The position numbers and the translations under genes were made by a program. The notes under the pieces were generated by a model. The model did no database searches. It was not told the DNA's origin and was given only the letters and a program-made list of their open reading frames with translations. 64,000 bases of DNA from NCBI GenBank assembly GCA_008638375.1, contig CM018036.1, positions 10,510,328-10,574,327 on the forward strand, given 5' to 3'. This DNA comes from Nyssa sinensis. Taxonomy: Eukaryota > Streptophyta > Magnoliopsida > Cornales > Nyssaceae. Shown here in pieces: positions 9,571 to 21,807 of this stretch. How positions within the stretch are numbered: position 1 is the first letter of the stretch; each line of letters opens with the position of its first letter.

Positions 9571-11415
9571 CAATCACTCACTATCACAATCACTCATATT
9601 ATTAACTTTTGTTTTTGAATTTTTAAGCATATATTTTCAAAAAATATATTTTAGGAATTTGATTTTCCTAAAATCTCAAAAAAAAAATTTAGAATACAAA
9701 TTTAATATCATAAATATTTTATTTTTATAAGATTTTATTAATAATTATATTGATCTAAGTATAGAATTGAAGTAGAACAGCACATCCATATTTTTTATCC
9801 GAACATGCTTCAAATACTGGAATAGAATATTTAAAATTCCATTGAATTTAATTTTCTATCACAAAGATTTTATTTTCATAAGATTTTATTAATAATTATA
9901 TTAATTTAAGTATACAATTGAAGTAAAACAACATATTCATACTTGTTATCCGGACATGTTCCAAATACTGGAATAGAATATTTAATATCTTCATTAAATT
10001 TTATTTCTTATCCGATTTTAACTTTTTTATTCCAATCGTCCAAACGAGGTCTTATTGTATTCATATAAATTATAATTATATTTAGAGTTAAACCAAACAG
10101 TTGGAGATTTAATGATTTTTCGACTGTTAGTTGTAGCATAGATGTCTCATTTTCAGTTGAAGGCCTGAGCATATTTTGAAGATGGAGTGATAAAAAGATA
10201 AATAAAAACTTGCATATTTGCAGCTATAATTATAATTTGATTTGTATAATTCATATCAGGCAATGTCTGAACAATTTAAGCCATAGAAGAATAATTCAAT
10301 TGTTCATGCAATTATATAATGAGTGGCATTGTTATGTATGTATATGTATGTATGCGATATGACTAAATAGAGCATGCCATCAGATCAAGACACGGTATGA
10401 CAGATCTACACAGTAATAAAAATATTTCAATCTTTCATTATGATAGGAGTATCTGTCACGGGTACTTGATCGTTGTCCTGTTTTTGTAACATGATTGGCA
10501 TGATAGGAGAAAGGAAGAAGATCTCAGCCGTTCATCTCATCAAACAAGATTTTGACACCATCATTATGTCACCCTGAAACATAAAATTGGAGCATCAACA
10601 ATTGACTTGAGAATCTTATCTTATTCAATAATGGCAATGGGGAAAAAAAAAAAAAAACCAAGTTCTGTATAGTGTTTGTAGGGCATCCGGAGTAGGCAGA
10701 AATCCAGCTTGCACCTTTTGTTGTTTCACCCCAAAAGAAAAGAATCCAAAGGCAGAATTCCCAAAAGCTTTAATTACACAACCCTGCACCAATTCCTGGA
10801 TTCATATTGCAGCCAAACAGCATGTCCTTGGCTATGGAGAAAGTACCCTGTTATGCTTGATGTGAACATTCCCTTATGACATCTTCTGTTGGTTTAGAAT
10901 CTGAACCATTCTGGCTATATGCACCGTCTCAAAGTTCATACCAGTAATCACTTATCTTTAGAACCCGAGGGGGGAGCCTTCGCTCCTCCTCCTAAGAGAA
11001 AATCAGACTTTCTTTTTTTTTTTTTTTTCTTTTTCTCTTTTGATGTCTTTATAAATTAGAAAATATTCTTTAGTTTGATATTACTTGTAGACTTAATCTG
11101 AATTTACAGTTTTTTAGTCTCATGTGGCAGAATGGACGGAGATATGTGCCTTTAAGGCAATACGTTCTAAAACTTAAGTCTTATTTCATAAGGTTTGTGG
11201 AGATGAAAGTTTATCTAGTGACAAAACTGAAATAATGTTGTGCATGTGAAAACTCTCTAATCCTTTGATAAACCTGAATTGGCTTGCACTAATGCATTTC
11301 ATACTTAGACAAAGAAATTGTAATTTTTTTGGACAGAAAAAGTTTTTCCAGGCCAAAACGAAACCATGGTATTCGATAGAAAAATAGTATAACTTGTAGC
11401 AAAGTAAAGACTTTG
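9571..11415. repeat. Gene-free DNA with a 151-bp tandem duplication
   Basis: Around 9701-10003 a unit that contains ATAAGATTTTATTAATAATT, AATTGAAGTA and CAAATACTGGAATAGAATAT is present twice with a period of about 151 bp. It is followed by TCCAAACGAGGTC, a phrase common at ends of hAT-type plant MITEs. From 10.1 to 11.4 kb I see no gene, only a poly-T tract near 11010-11030. Confidence 0.55.
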
Positions 11416-11602
11416 GTTGTGCTTGGATAACGATTTAGATATAATTTTGTTAAAAAATATTTTAAAAATTTTGTATTTAATTTTTTAAAAACTGTGAAAA
11501 TATATTTGGATATGATAATCTAAATTATAAAAAATAAAAAATAAATAAAATTAATAGCTTCTCAAATTCTTATTCCGCGTTTTGAAATTCAAACTCGTAT
11601 CC
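11416..11602 (+). repeat. Dispersed repeat, copy 1
   Basis: Blocks GCTTGGATAA.GATT.AGATATAATTTT, AATTTTTTAAAAACTGTGAA, ATTTGGATA.GATA.TCTAAATTA and GCG.TTTGAAATT occur in the same order on the minus strand of 51336-51518. The two copies are therefore members of one short non-coding family about 40 kb apart in inverted orientation, probably a MITE. Confidence 0.6.
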
Positions 11603-12851
11603 TAGGTCATTTTGGATGGAAGCAATTTTACAATTAGAAACCTAAAATGAGAAAGTAACAATTCTAAATGAGAATTTTTTTATAATAATGTATTTTTTTT
11701 TACTTTGTTTCTTATATATTTAAATAATTTTTTTTATAATTCTTTTATTTAAATAAATAACTATAAAAAAAAAATTAAAGTATAATATGAATAAAATTCT
11801 TTTAATAGAATTAAGATGGAGTCTTCACAATTTTTTCGTAAAATTAAATTTTTATTAACTTTTAGACTTTCAATTTGATTATACTATAAATACATAAAAT
11901 TTGAGGTCTTTTTCAAGGAGCGTAACTAGTAGTAGACTAGGTCGGGTTTTAGCCTTATCCCAAATTTTAGAAAATATTTTTTATATATGTAAAGTTTTGG
12001 TATTTTTCAAATTGGTCCATACTAAAATTTTAGGCCAACCTAATTTTTTCTCATTATTTCTTTTATTTATCCCCCAAAATTTTATCCCACACCCAAATTA
12101 TTTGTCCCAAGTTAATTTTTATCTATCATTTCTCTCATTTCCACCTCAAAATTTTAACCTAATTCAAAATTCGGACTAAAATTTTTTCCGGAAGTTTTTT
12201 AGCCTCGTCCTAATTTTTTTTTTTCTGGTGTTGCTCTTGGCTCTCTTGTAGAGTTAGTTTTTTATTAACCTTCGACTTCTAATTTGCTTATATTATAGCC
12301 GCCTTGGTGACCAACATGTTTTCCAAAGCAACCATCAAATAACAAGAGTTGGAAATGTCTCTATTTCAATAGAAAATGGACTTCCGGCAATCCAACTGGT
12401 CCAAAAATGCTTGCATGTATGTTTCACATCATTCGTTGCAAACCATAGATTGAAATGGAACATTTAAATTCCATTCCCCTGTAGATACTTGGCATATATC
12501 CTTCAAGAGATGCCTTTATTAGGCACACAACAGGAGTGAAAAGCTAGGAGAATTTTAAGATACCATGCACACAGCACTAATTTTAAACATCATGCTATTT
12601 ATTCGAATGTGCAAATGCTTTTGTACTGCATTTGCATTACACTCTGCCATTCTCTATCGCCTCTCTGAGATGCCATCTTGCATTACAAGTAGTACAGATT
12701 CTAACTAATACTTTCCCTTCCAAAGAGAGGAATGTGTTATTTTAATTTATACTTATGCTATCTTTTTGAAGTCATCATGTGCCATTGTGTGAGCGAAAGA
12801 AAGGAAAAAGAACATTAGAAAAAGAGATGTGCCCATTATCATGTTTCCTTT

Positions 12852-12889
<38 letters not shown>

Positions 12890-13773
12890 GAATCTTTCAA
12901 TCCAACACTACAATTTTAATATTATAAAGAAGCAGAAGACTATACAATTTAACAATAACATGCAGCTTTTAAATATGAGTTCTAAATAGATAATTCAGTC
13001 AGCCTATGACTAAGTAAAAATTCTTTCAAAAAAAGAAATGATAGGTAAAGATTGGATTAGGTCAAAATTTAGAGGTGGGCCTAAATTGAAAAAACTCAAA
13101 ATTTTACATGTAAATTTGTTTTATGTCAGATTTTGTAGAGGGATTACAGCCTATTCCAACCTATTCTTAAATCCATTCTTACTAATGAGAAAGTGAAATT
13201 TAAACTCGTGAACTCTTTTTTGGGAGAAGCCATGGATACCCAATTGGGTTTTCACTCAATTATTGAAGTATCAAAATTAAGTGATACATAAAGCATTATG
13301 ATGCAATGGCTTTTTGATGCATGCTTGAGAATTTACCTTAGAAAGGTGAAGGGGTGGTCTGGATATGGAATGGTTTCATGAAATGCAAACAATTTGGTGA
13401 TTGACAAATACAATGTGGAGTTAACAATGATTTAGAGAGGTGAGGGACATAAATAAAAGCAGAAATCTTGGATTGGAATGCCCCTTAGTCCGTAAAAATG
13501 GAGGACCCTACTACTAGAGCTTTAATGGCCACCAACTAATTTCCAAAAGCTTGCTAAGTAGGTTCCCACTGTTCTAAGTCATGCCCCTCATCTGTAACTG
13601 TCAAGTAAAAAGGTGGTAATAGATCCCAAATAGGTGAGACATCCATGTGGAGCTTTGACTACCTGGATGGTTGAGGCTGCTTTCATAGTACATCTTCTCA
13701 ATTATTGAAATTCATAAAAAGAATAATTTTTCGAAGAATAATGTTATGCTAATTCAATAATTTTATCAAAAGT
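11603..13773. other. Gene-free DNA with a TA microsatellite
   Basis: No coding signal. The 92-residue plus-strand frame at 11901-12179 is rich in Phe, Leu and Pro and lies in T-rich sequence resembling 1430-1610; I regard it as spurious. A TA run lies at about 12857-12885. Confidence 0.6.
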
Positions 13774-13903
13774 GTTTACACAGTTGATGTGATAAGTATT
13801 CTATTGATTTTATATCACATCATGATGTAATATAAAATCAATGGAATACTGTCACATGTGATATAAAATCAATAGAATACTACCACATCAGCTGTGTAAA
13901 TAC
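13774..13903. mobile_element. Foldback MITE-like repeat
   Basis: The left arm GTTTACACAGTTGATGTG followed by AGTATTCTATTGATTTTATA is mirrored by TATAAAATCAATAGAATACT and CACATCAGCTGTGTAAATAC at the right. A third copy of the inner phrase (ATATAAAATCAATGGAATAC) lies in the middle. The whole 130 bp can form a strong stem. Non-coding. Confidence 0.65.
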
Positions 13904-14399
13904 TGTTAGTAAAAGTGTCAAGTAAGGATAGCATTACTGTTTTCCGAGGCACAACGGTCATGCCATGCCCGCTTTTTTTTTTAAAGAAGAAGATGATGGG
14001 AGAGAAAATAATAAATTTGTATTTTCCTTTTTTTATCCTTAAATTTTCTTTCAGCTTAATGTTGTTGTGAGGGGCTTGAGGCTTGTATTCTTTGACATTT
14101 TTGCCTTCATTCTCTTATTTTATTCTATTTTCCTTCAGCTAAATGGAAGGGAGTCATTATCATGATTGGTAAACATTAGGACATAATAACAATCAAGTGG
14201 TTGGACATCTCAAGTCATTTGATTTCCATTGGTAGGCCAAGTTTTTATGACATTGATGTTCCTATCATCTCTTATCTCTGAAGTTGACTGAGTGGAGAAA
14301 ATGCAGTATTGTCTTAGATCATCAACATTGACATTTTTGTCCCATTATATATTGACACTGTCATGAAAACGATTTTACAAAAGGGACGTCATATTTCAG

Positions 14400-14466
<67 letters not shown>

Positions 14467-15841
14467 GTGTATTACATTATACTGGTTCTAGGTTGTATTA
14501 AACTTAGGGTGGTTGCATTTTTTAAACATTCTTTCAAAATTCAAATTCAATTTTTTTAATATTTGAATTTTAAAGAAAATTATATTTTTTATCTTTAAAT
14601 TTTATTTTAGTTTATATTCTTTTAGTTTTGTCAATTTTATCTTTTAAATTTTACCTTCATTTTAATTTTATCTTTCTGTCACAATTGGGGCGTTGAATGT
14701 AGATAAAAAAGATCGCGTGTGAAATACATACGAATTTAAAAAATTGCGTTTTTTCGTCCACATTAAACATCTAATTATGACGGAAGGATGAAATTAAAAT
14801 CTGAAAGGGGAAATTGACAAAATTGAAAGAATAACGAATAAAGTGAAATTTAAGGTAGAGTTCAAAGTTTAAAAGTATAATTTACTCTTAAATGTTTGTT
14901 TCGACGTTTTCAAAATGCTGGTTTAAACATTTCAAAGTCCAAACATCAAAAGTGTTAATAAAAAACTTTTTTTCTAAACTCCCTGTACTAAAAATGCTCA
15001 TTTTATCTTTATATAACACATTCAATTCTTTTAATAGCTCATTCAAATATTATAATATTATGTTTTGAATATATTTATTCAAATACTAACAGTTTAATTC
15101 AAACTATACTTTTTTTTCAAATCACAATTTTTACCGCTTATCCAAACAAGATTAAACCTTTACTTCGGCATTGTTTGTCGGGACAGGGGAGATAGAATCA
15201 CGGGATGAGGAGCCCACCCGCTCCCCCCAAACAAGCTCTTTCATCTACTTAATTTGCCAACTTTTACTTAGTTCACTGATCTAAAAGAAGAAAAACTTAC
15301 ATTAGTTGTATGAGCTCCTTGTAAAGATCCTTTTGAAGTATGACAATTCCATGACCAATTATACTAAACAAAAATAAAAAAATAAAAAGTTAAATGAATA
15401 TTTTTAGAATATTCATTTCACCGTATAAAACATGACTTTCTTTGTTTCCTGATTTCTCTCATAAATCATATCACTATGGACCTTATAAGTGTTCTCCCAC
15501 AAAGGATTCATTGGAATAACTTTTTTAGGCTAACCTTTTTTTTTTTTTGGAGTAATGGTTTTGAGGCTACAAGGACACCATGTGTATCACAAGATATTTG
15601 AAATTATATGCCATGTCTCCTATTTTGTGAAGTGAGGGTGCGCTTACAGATTTGTGATTTGATGTGACAAATTATGTTATTTTTCAGCCTTCATATTGAC
15701 TTTTGTGTCATATACGAGGGACATTTGGATGATTCAACAAAGAGAGATCAAGTGAGAAACCAAAAAGTGATTTCAAAAAGCATTGTGAAACTTAATTAAT
15801 TGAGATAAGATCTTATTTACGGTAACAGAAAGCTCTAATAC
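13904..15841. repeat. Gene-free DNA with a long CT microsatellite
   Basis: A nearly pure CT run of about 58 bp spans 14406-14464. The segments on either side are AT-rich and have no supported coding region. The phrase at 15170-15240 (GGGACAGGGGAG, CCAAACAAGCTC) resembles transposon ends but has no visible partner. Confidence 0.6.
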
Positions 15842-16385
15842 TATTTGTCTCAATTCGTGTTATCGTATCGTGTTCGGGTCGTGTCAAAGCATACATATTT
15901 AAAAATATATGCGAACCCTAATTCAACACTATTAACTAATTGTGTCAAGTTTCAAAACTCAACTCATTTATTAAACAGTTTACATATGTCGACACACTTA
16001 CCCATTTATTTAATTTTTTTATTTTTTAAATAAAAAAATTTACCTATCTTTTAATATGTATAGATAATTTTCAAGTTTAGTAACTTTGGATATGAGCCAA
16101 ATCAAAATAAAAACTTCTTTTATAAATAAAAATCTCAAAATCTTGATAAATATTTGATGTGAGACGAATTACCTTAACTCATAATATATTTTATAATTAA
16201 ACGTGTTAAGTCGTGTTAAATAAATTGATACTAGTAAAATTCAAACACGACCTGTTTATTAATCGTGTCATACGTGTCAACTCGTTTATGACTCAAACTC
16301 ATTTATGCTAAACTCAAACTCGTTAATTTCTTATTGTGTTCGAGTCGTATTATTATATTGTGTTAAAAGTTGACACTCTTAGAAA
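15842..16385 (+). repeat. Dispersed repeat family, copy 1 (TCAATTCGTGTTA type)
   Basis: The left end reads TGTCTCAATTCGTGTTATCG and continues with CGTGTTCGGGTCGTGTCAA; the right end reads TTAAAAGTTGACACTCTTAG. The segment is rich in repeated CGTGT/ACACG words. A second copy lies inverted at about 20036-20392, with matching ends and matching inner phrases (AACGAGTTTG, GAGTTGACAC, ACACAATTAATAAACAG). This word pattern is typical of a widespread non-autonomous plant DNA transposon group. No coding capacity; the 62-residue frame inside is spurious. Confidence 0.6.
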
Positions 16386-17599
16386 ATATTGATATCATAA
16401 AGATCTGATATCACTTGTTGGGATTGGCATAACACAATACAGACCGGGGTTGTTCACCAGTACTGCTCACTAGTGCTCTTTACGGTGGGTATAACACAAT
16501 TCACATATTTTCAATTTTTTCCTTTGAAAGAATATAATTTTGTATTTTAACAAGAAATAAAACCAACCCCAAAGGGTGGCCGAGTGAAGCAAGAATAATT
16601 TAGTAATCGATCCTTTAATTATTAATAAATTTTAAGCCTCCCATATTTATTAATTATTAAGTTTCTCAATAATTTTATTAGTATAAAAAATTCTCAAAAA
16701 TATACAATTTCAAGTAAAAAAAAAAAATAAGACATCAATATATATTTCAAAATAATGAACTTTTTTATAAATTAAAATACATTATATCTATCTTATGTTA
16801 TAAGAATGCATATGATCTCCTTTTTTATTTCTAAAAAGTAAAATTACTAATGCTTTTTATGCTTTAATATATATATATATATACACACACGTATACATAA
16901 ATATTTTTCTCTTCTAGGAATTAATATTATAAAGAGATTTATTCAAACAACTATTAATATTAAGCAATACAACTATTAGTTAATAGAGATAATTGAGCTA
17001 TTTAATATGAATTATAAGAGGGTCAACTGTATAAGTTATCAACAGATAAAAAATTGAGTGAAAAAAGATAAACTTTTGCTTTTATGAAATAAATGAAAAA
17101 AAATAGACACTAAACTAATAAAAGAGAAATACAAATTCATCAGACACCCACTATGATACCATTATAAAAATTTAAATAAAATAAATAAATGAAGAAAAAA
17201 AAATGGCCACATTGGCTTACTTTTAAAAAAAATGAGGTTACCTTTTTTATCATTTTGTAAAAAAAAATTATCCAAAATTTTCATTTTTCCCCAAAAAAAA
17301 AAAATTAGGGAAACATTGAAAAACTCAACCAAATAATTAAAAAAAAGTGACCATTTGAAATTGATTAAAAAATAATTTTTTAGAAAAACTAAATTTAAGT
17401 CATCCAAATTAAATGAAAATTAAATCAATTTAAAAACCTTGATTAGAAAGTTTTTTTGTTTCCTAATTTGAAAGGTTAAAAGGCACTTGCAATCTTTAAA
17501 CAAATGAGAAAAATGCTACGTCAGCTCGTGCAAGGCCTGAAGTGCCCGATCATGGAATGAACAAAAGAGGAAAATTTGTGAGTAGGATTGGGACGTAAT
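16386..17599. other. Gene-free AT-rich DNA
   Basis: Long A and T runs, with a TA/CA microsatellite near 16868-16890. The minus-strand 81-residue frame at 17162-17407 is Phe/Leu/Lys-rich low complexity and is not credible as a gene. Confidence 0.6.
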
Positions 17600-17850
17600 G
17601 TGGTAGAGTGTTATTAGACTGATGTATTGACACACGACATATCAGACTCATTCAAAAATTTCTTATTTGTTCATGAAAAATTCTTTAATGGATCCGATAC
17701 AGTGAGGTGGCAATGTGCTATGATATCCTGTCATGTATACTATGACCCACATTTTATAATGAAACACAGTATATGTGGTAGAGTATTATTAGAATGACAC
17801 ATTGCCACCTCAATGTACCAAACCCATTAAAGAATTTTTCTGAACAAATA
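17600..17850. mobile_element. Foldback MITE-like repeat
   Basis: The arm 17664-17718 (TATTTGTTCATG..AAATTCTTTAATGG..GAGGTGGCAATGTGC) is mirrored by 17796-17850 (GACACATTGCCACCTC..CCATTAAAGAATTT..GAACAAATA). A direct duplicate of GTGGTAGAGT.TTATTAGA occurs at 17600 and 17776. The stem is over 50 bp long. Non-coding. Confidence 0.6.
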
Positions 17851-20035
17851 GGTTAAAATCTATGATGACTGGTCATTTATGATTTAATCACCATAGGAGT
17901 GTAGCTAGGCATCTTGGTATTAGGTAAAGATAGGGAAAATAGGATAAGTTTCAAACTATGACTTGAGACTCCAAATCATGAATCCATAAAGTATGTGGCA
18001 CATGTCCCGAATTAATGAATTACATTATAGGCTCGTTTCGTTTTGAACTTATTATAGTTTTAAAAAGTGTGATTCATAAACTGAACTAAAAATCTAATTT
18101 ATCACAAAAGTCTGTTTTGGACTTGAAAATGTCCTTTTTGAAATCTCTTAAGTTGAGCCAAACACACTATACTAGCAATAAGTTACATCAATGGATACAT
18201 AAAATAACTTTAGAGAAATAGTTGTCACCAGTCGTGCACACTCAAATTTCTAGAAAGATCGTAGGAACGTGATAATAAAAATAAAATAAACCAAGGAAAC
18301 ATGTTCATAGAATGTGGGAGTAAGCACACAAAAAAGTTGTAGAATGTGGACAACATGTGATAAACTACTAGAAGGTTGACTATCTGCAAACTACCTTGAG
18401 GGATAATTGTATAAAGGGTAAAGATGGAAAAAAAAATCACTCACAAAGATGAAAAACTCTCCCTCAAAAGAGTTTAGGTTTTAGTATCTTTTTAGTGTCA
18501 TCAATCACCCAATAATGAATAATAAGACACTACTTATATAGAATTATAATGTAAACCCTACTCGAATTAGAAGTAATTAACCACCAGATTCTTGTGTTAT
18601 TAGACGTGTTTGAATGAATCTTTTCATTTAGATAGGACTTTGTCGCGTTTAGATGAGACATGTTATATTATCTAATATTTGTAACTTACAATCTCAAACA
18701 GATAATCACTCATGTAAATGTGCGAGACTCTTGTTCAAATGAGATAACATTGTTTGGCTATCTAATTCAAAACAACTCGCTTTACGAACTAACAAGCCTA
18801 AAGGTCACCACATTCTTATGGTCTTTTTAATCTATAGCCAATACTAAAAATAACCCAGGGTATGTGTAAACACTTAATGCACGACTCTATGAGAACCATT
18901 AACGAAAGATTAAATGCACATTCGTCTTACATATGCAATGCATGTTATATGTGTGTTTATACCTTTCTTAGTAAATTAAATCTCTAGTCTTCACAATAAC
19001 ATCAACGTTGAAAGATTCTATCTTAAAAAATGCATTGTTGTAATTTAAATTGGATCTATCAAAGTTTTTAAGGATTGAATTGACTAACAAAAAGACTCAA
19101 CTAACCTAACAATTACTAATTTAGACTTTGGGAATGAATTGGCAATACAAAACTTAAAGGAAAATTTACATTAACTCAAATACTATTTTCCTTACACATA
19201 GGTTCTTACTTTAGCTTGATTTCGGCCATGTGGTTTGGTTTGATGAAATGAACAACCATTGCCATGACTTCTTGATAAGAAGCATAAAGGACCGTTAGAC
19301 TTAAAATGAATCCCTAACTTGACAAGAGAAATGTTAAACTTAGTTGAGCTTGAAAAGAGTTCCTCTTAACTTAGCAAAAGGATTAGTTCCACTTGTGCCA
19401 TTCCAGGTTGAGCTGAAAGAGTAGTTCCTCAAGGGTAAACCCCCTCTTATGGACTGTGTCAAACTAAGAAGAATACACACATGTGGTCTCCTTTCCTATG
19501 CACTAAATGGAATACTCTAGGTCATGTGGATTGGAGGTTAGAGTGTTGGGTTTACTAGAGAGTACCTCGAGGTTCTTGAGTTGAATTCAATACACTCTAA
19601 TCCTTTTTATAACATAATAGAATCTTTTATTATCTTCTTTTGTATATATGAAACTTTTGGTGTAATTGTTTCGAAACCCTACCAATTTGGCACGTGCCTA
19701 GACCACTATAAATAGTAACTTTTCATAGAGATGTGTACTAGAAAGAAGAAAAATAAAAGATGTTGTCATTGTATTGATAGGTACTCTACACTTTTCAAGA
19801 TACTCTGACTCGTTTCCTATTTTCTCTCTATTTTAGGTTGTTATCACTTTTTTACTAACAACATCACCTCAGAAATTTATTGAGTTTTTTTATCTGTAAC
19901 ATTTGCTATCAAATGAACTATTCATTTCATATCCTCCGATTTGAATTAAATCACTTAATCAATCACTTGTAATAAGAATAATTTAACAAATTTGAATACT
20001 TGAAGCCTAATTAGACTCTGTTATACCCACACATA
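17851..20035. other. Gene-free DNA
   Basis: No supported gene. The minus-strand 71-residue frame at 18225-18440 has no recognisable family. The stretch 18440-19060 has repeated TTTGAATGA/GTTCAAATGAG phrases resembling plant LTR sequence, but I cannot find a paired end or a target duplication. Confidence 0.45.
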
Positions 20036-20392
20036 CTTAGGAGTATTAATTTTTGACATGGCAAGAGAACACGACATGAATAAGTCACGGAGTTAACGAG
20101 TTTGGGTTGAGTATAAATGGGTTTGTATCATAAATGAGTTGACACATTTAACACAATTAATAAACAGTACTTTTAAAAAGACAAATATATTTTTCATTTA
20201 AAAGATAAAAAAAACTTAAATAAATAAGTTAATCGTATTGATATGTGTAATTTGTTTAATGAAAATATCATGTTTGAATTTTAAAAGTTGACACAATTAA
20301 TTATTCATGTCAACGTAGAATTGATACATTTTAAATATATATGTATCGTAACACGATTCAAATGCAACACATTAACACGAATTGACATCTTA
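20036..20392 (-). repeat. Dispersed repeat family, copy 2 (TCAATTCGTGTTA type)
   Basis: The reverse complement begins GATGTCAATTCGTGTTAATG and matches the left end of the 15842-16385 copy. The left side (GGAGTATTAATTTTTGACA) matches that copy's right end. It is shorter than copy 1, so it carries internal deletions. Non-coding. Confidence 0.6.
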
Positions 20393-21454
20393 CACATGCA
20401 CGCCAAAGTGGACAATTGAACAAAGATCTTCTCATTAGAGTGATACAACACTATGCAATTTTTTAACTCAAATTTTTATTTTAAATAATGTGAAAGTCAT
20501 GTGTCAACATAAAACTATAACACATTAATTATATAAATTAATGTTCTATAATTATTACAGTACACACATTATTTTGAACGTAAAATTTGAAATACAATTT
20601 AGAAATGGTAAATTATATTGACCTTTTCTGAAGTTTAACAATATTACAGATAGACCCATATAATTTGAAAAATAACACTTACCTCTCTTGTCACTGTTTG
20701 TCAAAAAATGAAATTAACAAACATAATAAAATTACTTTACTACCCATCCATTAAAAAAATCTATCATCCCTTTCTTTCCTAAAAAAATGATCTCTCTACA
20801 ATTCTCTCCCTCTTTCTACTCCTCCCCCATCATCCCTCATTTGTCCACTCCACCAAGTGCCATCCCTACCAACCGTTACCCACTATAGCCACCCATCACA
20901 AGACACTACTATCAGTCAATCTCTCTACAAAGTACAAAATCTAACAGTACCACCACAATCACATACAACCAGCGACCAAAGCTCTGCCCACCAATGAGTC
21001 GTCACCTTATACCATCACTGCCATCACCAGAATCAACAGCGGCAACCACCACAGGTCTTTCTAGATAGGGTGTGATAGCTAGGGGTGTCGTGGGCAAGGT
21101 AGTGGCTGTAGAGGTTTGAATTGATTTGATTAAAGAAAAATTATGTGTATATAGGGTGGGTTTTCAATTTATATATATATAGAGAGAGAGAGAGACATTA
21201 ACGGTGAGGGTGGGTTTTCAATTTGTGTTCATAAGTGTGTGTGTGTGTGTTTACACATACATATATAAGAAATCAACATAAGCTACTATTCCAAATCCGC
21301 TCTTGATTGAGATTTCTGTTGTAATTTGTAAAGGTTTGAAATTTGTGGTTAGGCCTTAAATTGATTTGGTGAGAGAGAGAGTGTCCGTGTATTTGCAAAT
21401 TGTGGTGAGTTTGTTGAAAATTAGTGATGGTACCGATGGATTTGTGTGTGAATA

Positions 21455-21487
<33 letters not shown>

Positions 21488-21524
21488 GTGTGTGTGTATT
21501 TGTGAGCAAGAAAATGATGATGGG

Positions 21525-21807
21525 TGTTAGATTTGATGAACTAACATAAAAAGACAAGAAATAGAGAAGAAAGAAAGAAGAGAAAAACTTAAAGGACTTC
21601 ATTGTATTAAATAAGTTGTTATAGAAACTAAACAAGAGAGCTCTTTATATAGGAGGGTTATGAGGTTGTACATGGAAAGTAGTAATAAAAAAAATAAGGA
21701 TCATGAGGTTGGACATAGAAAGTGTTAATAAAGGAAATAAACTACGAAAACCTAATCCTACTAGCATTACACAATAATATATATGTGGAACTATTATACT
21801 TCTAACA
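21525..21807 (-). repeat. 3' LTR of the non-autonomous element
   Basis: A 283-bp TG..CA direct repeat. On the minus strand it follows the polypurine tract GAGTTTGAGGGGGG. It contains TATATAAAGAG (minus strand, about 21642-21652), a probable promoter TATA box. Its partner at 23808-24088 has a substitution in this motif region (ACATAAAGAT). Confidence 0.75.

Noticed and set aside
11901..12179. 92-residue frame
   Set aside because: T-rich sequence gives Phe/Leu/Pro runs; the same kind of sequence is seen near 1.5 kb. No start context or gene structure.
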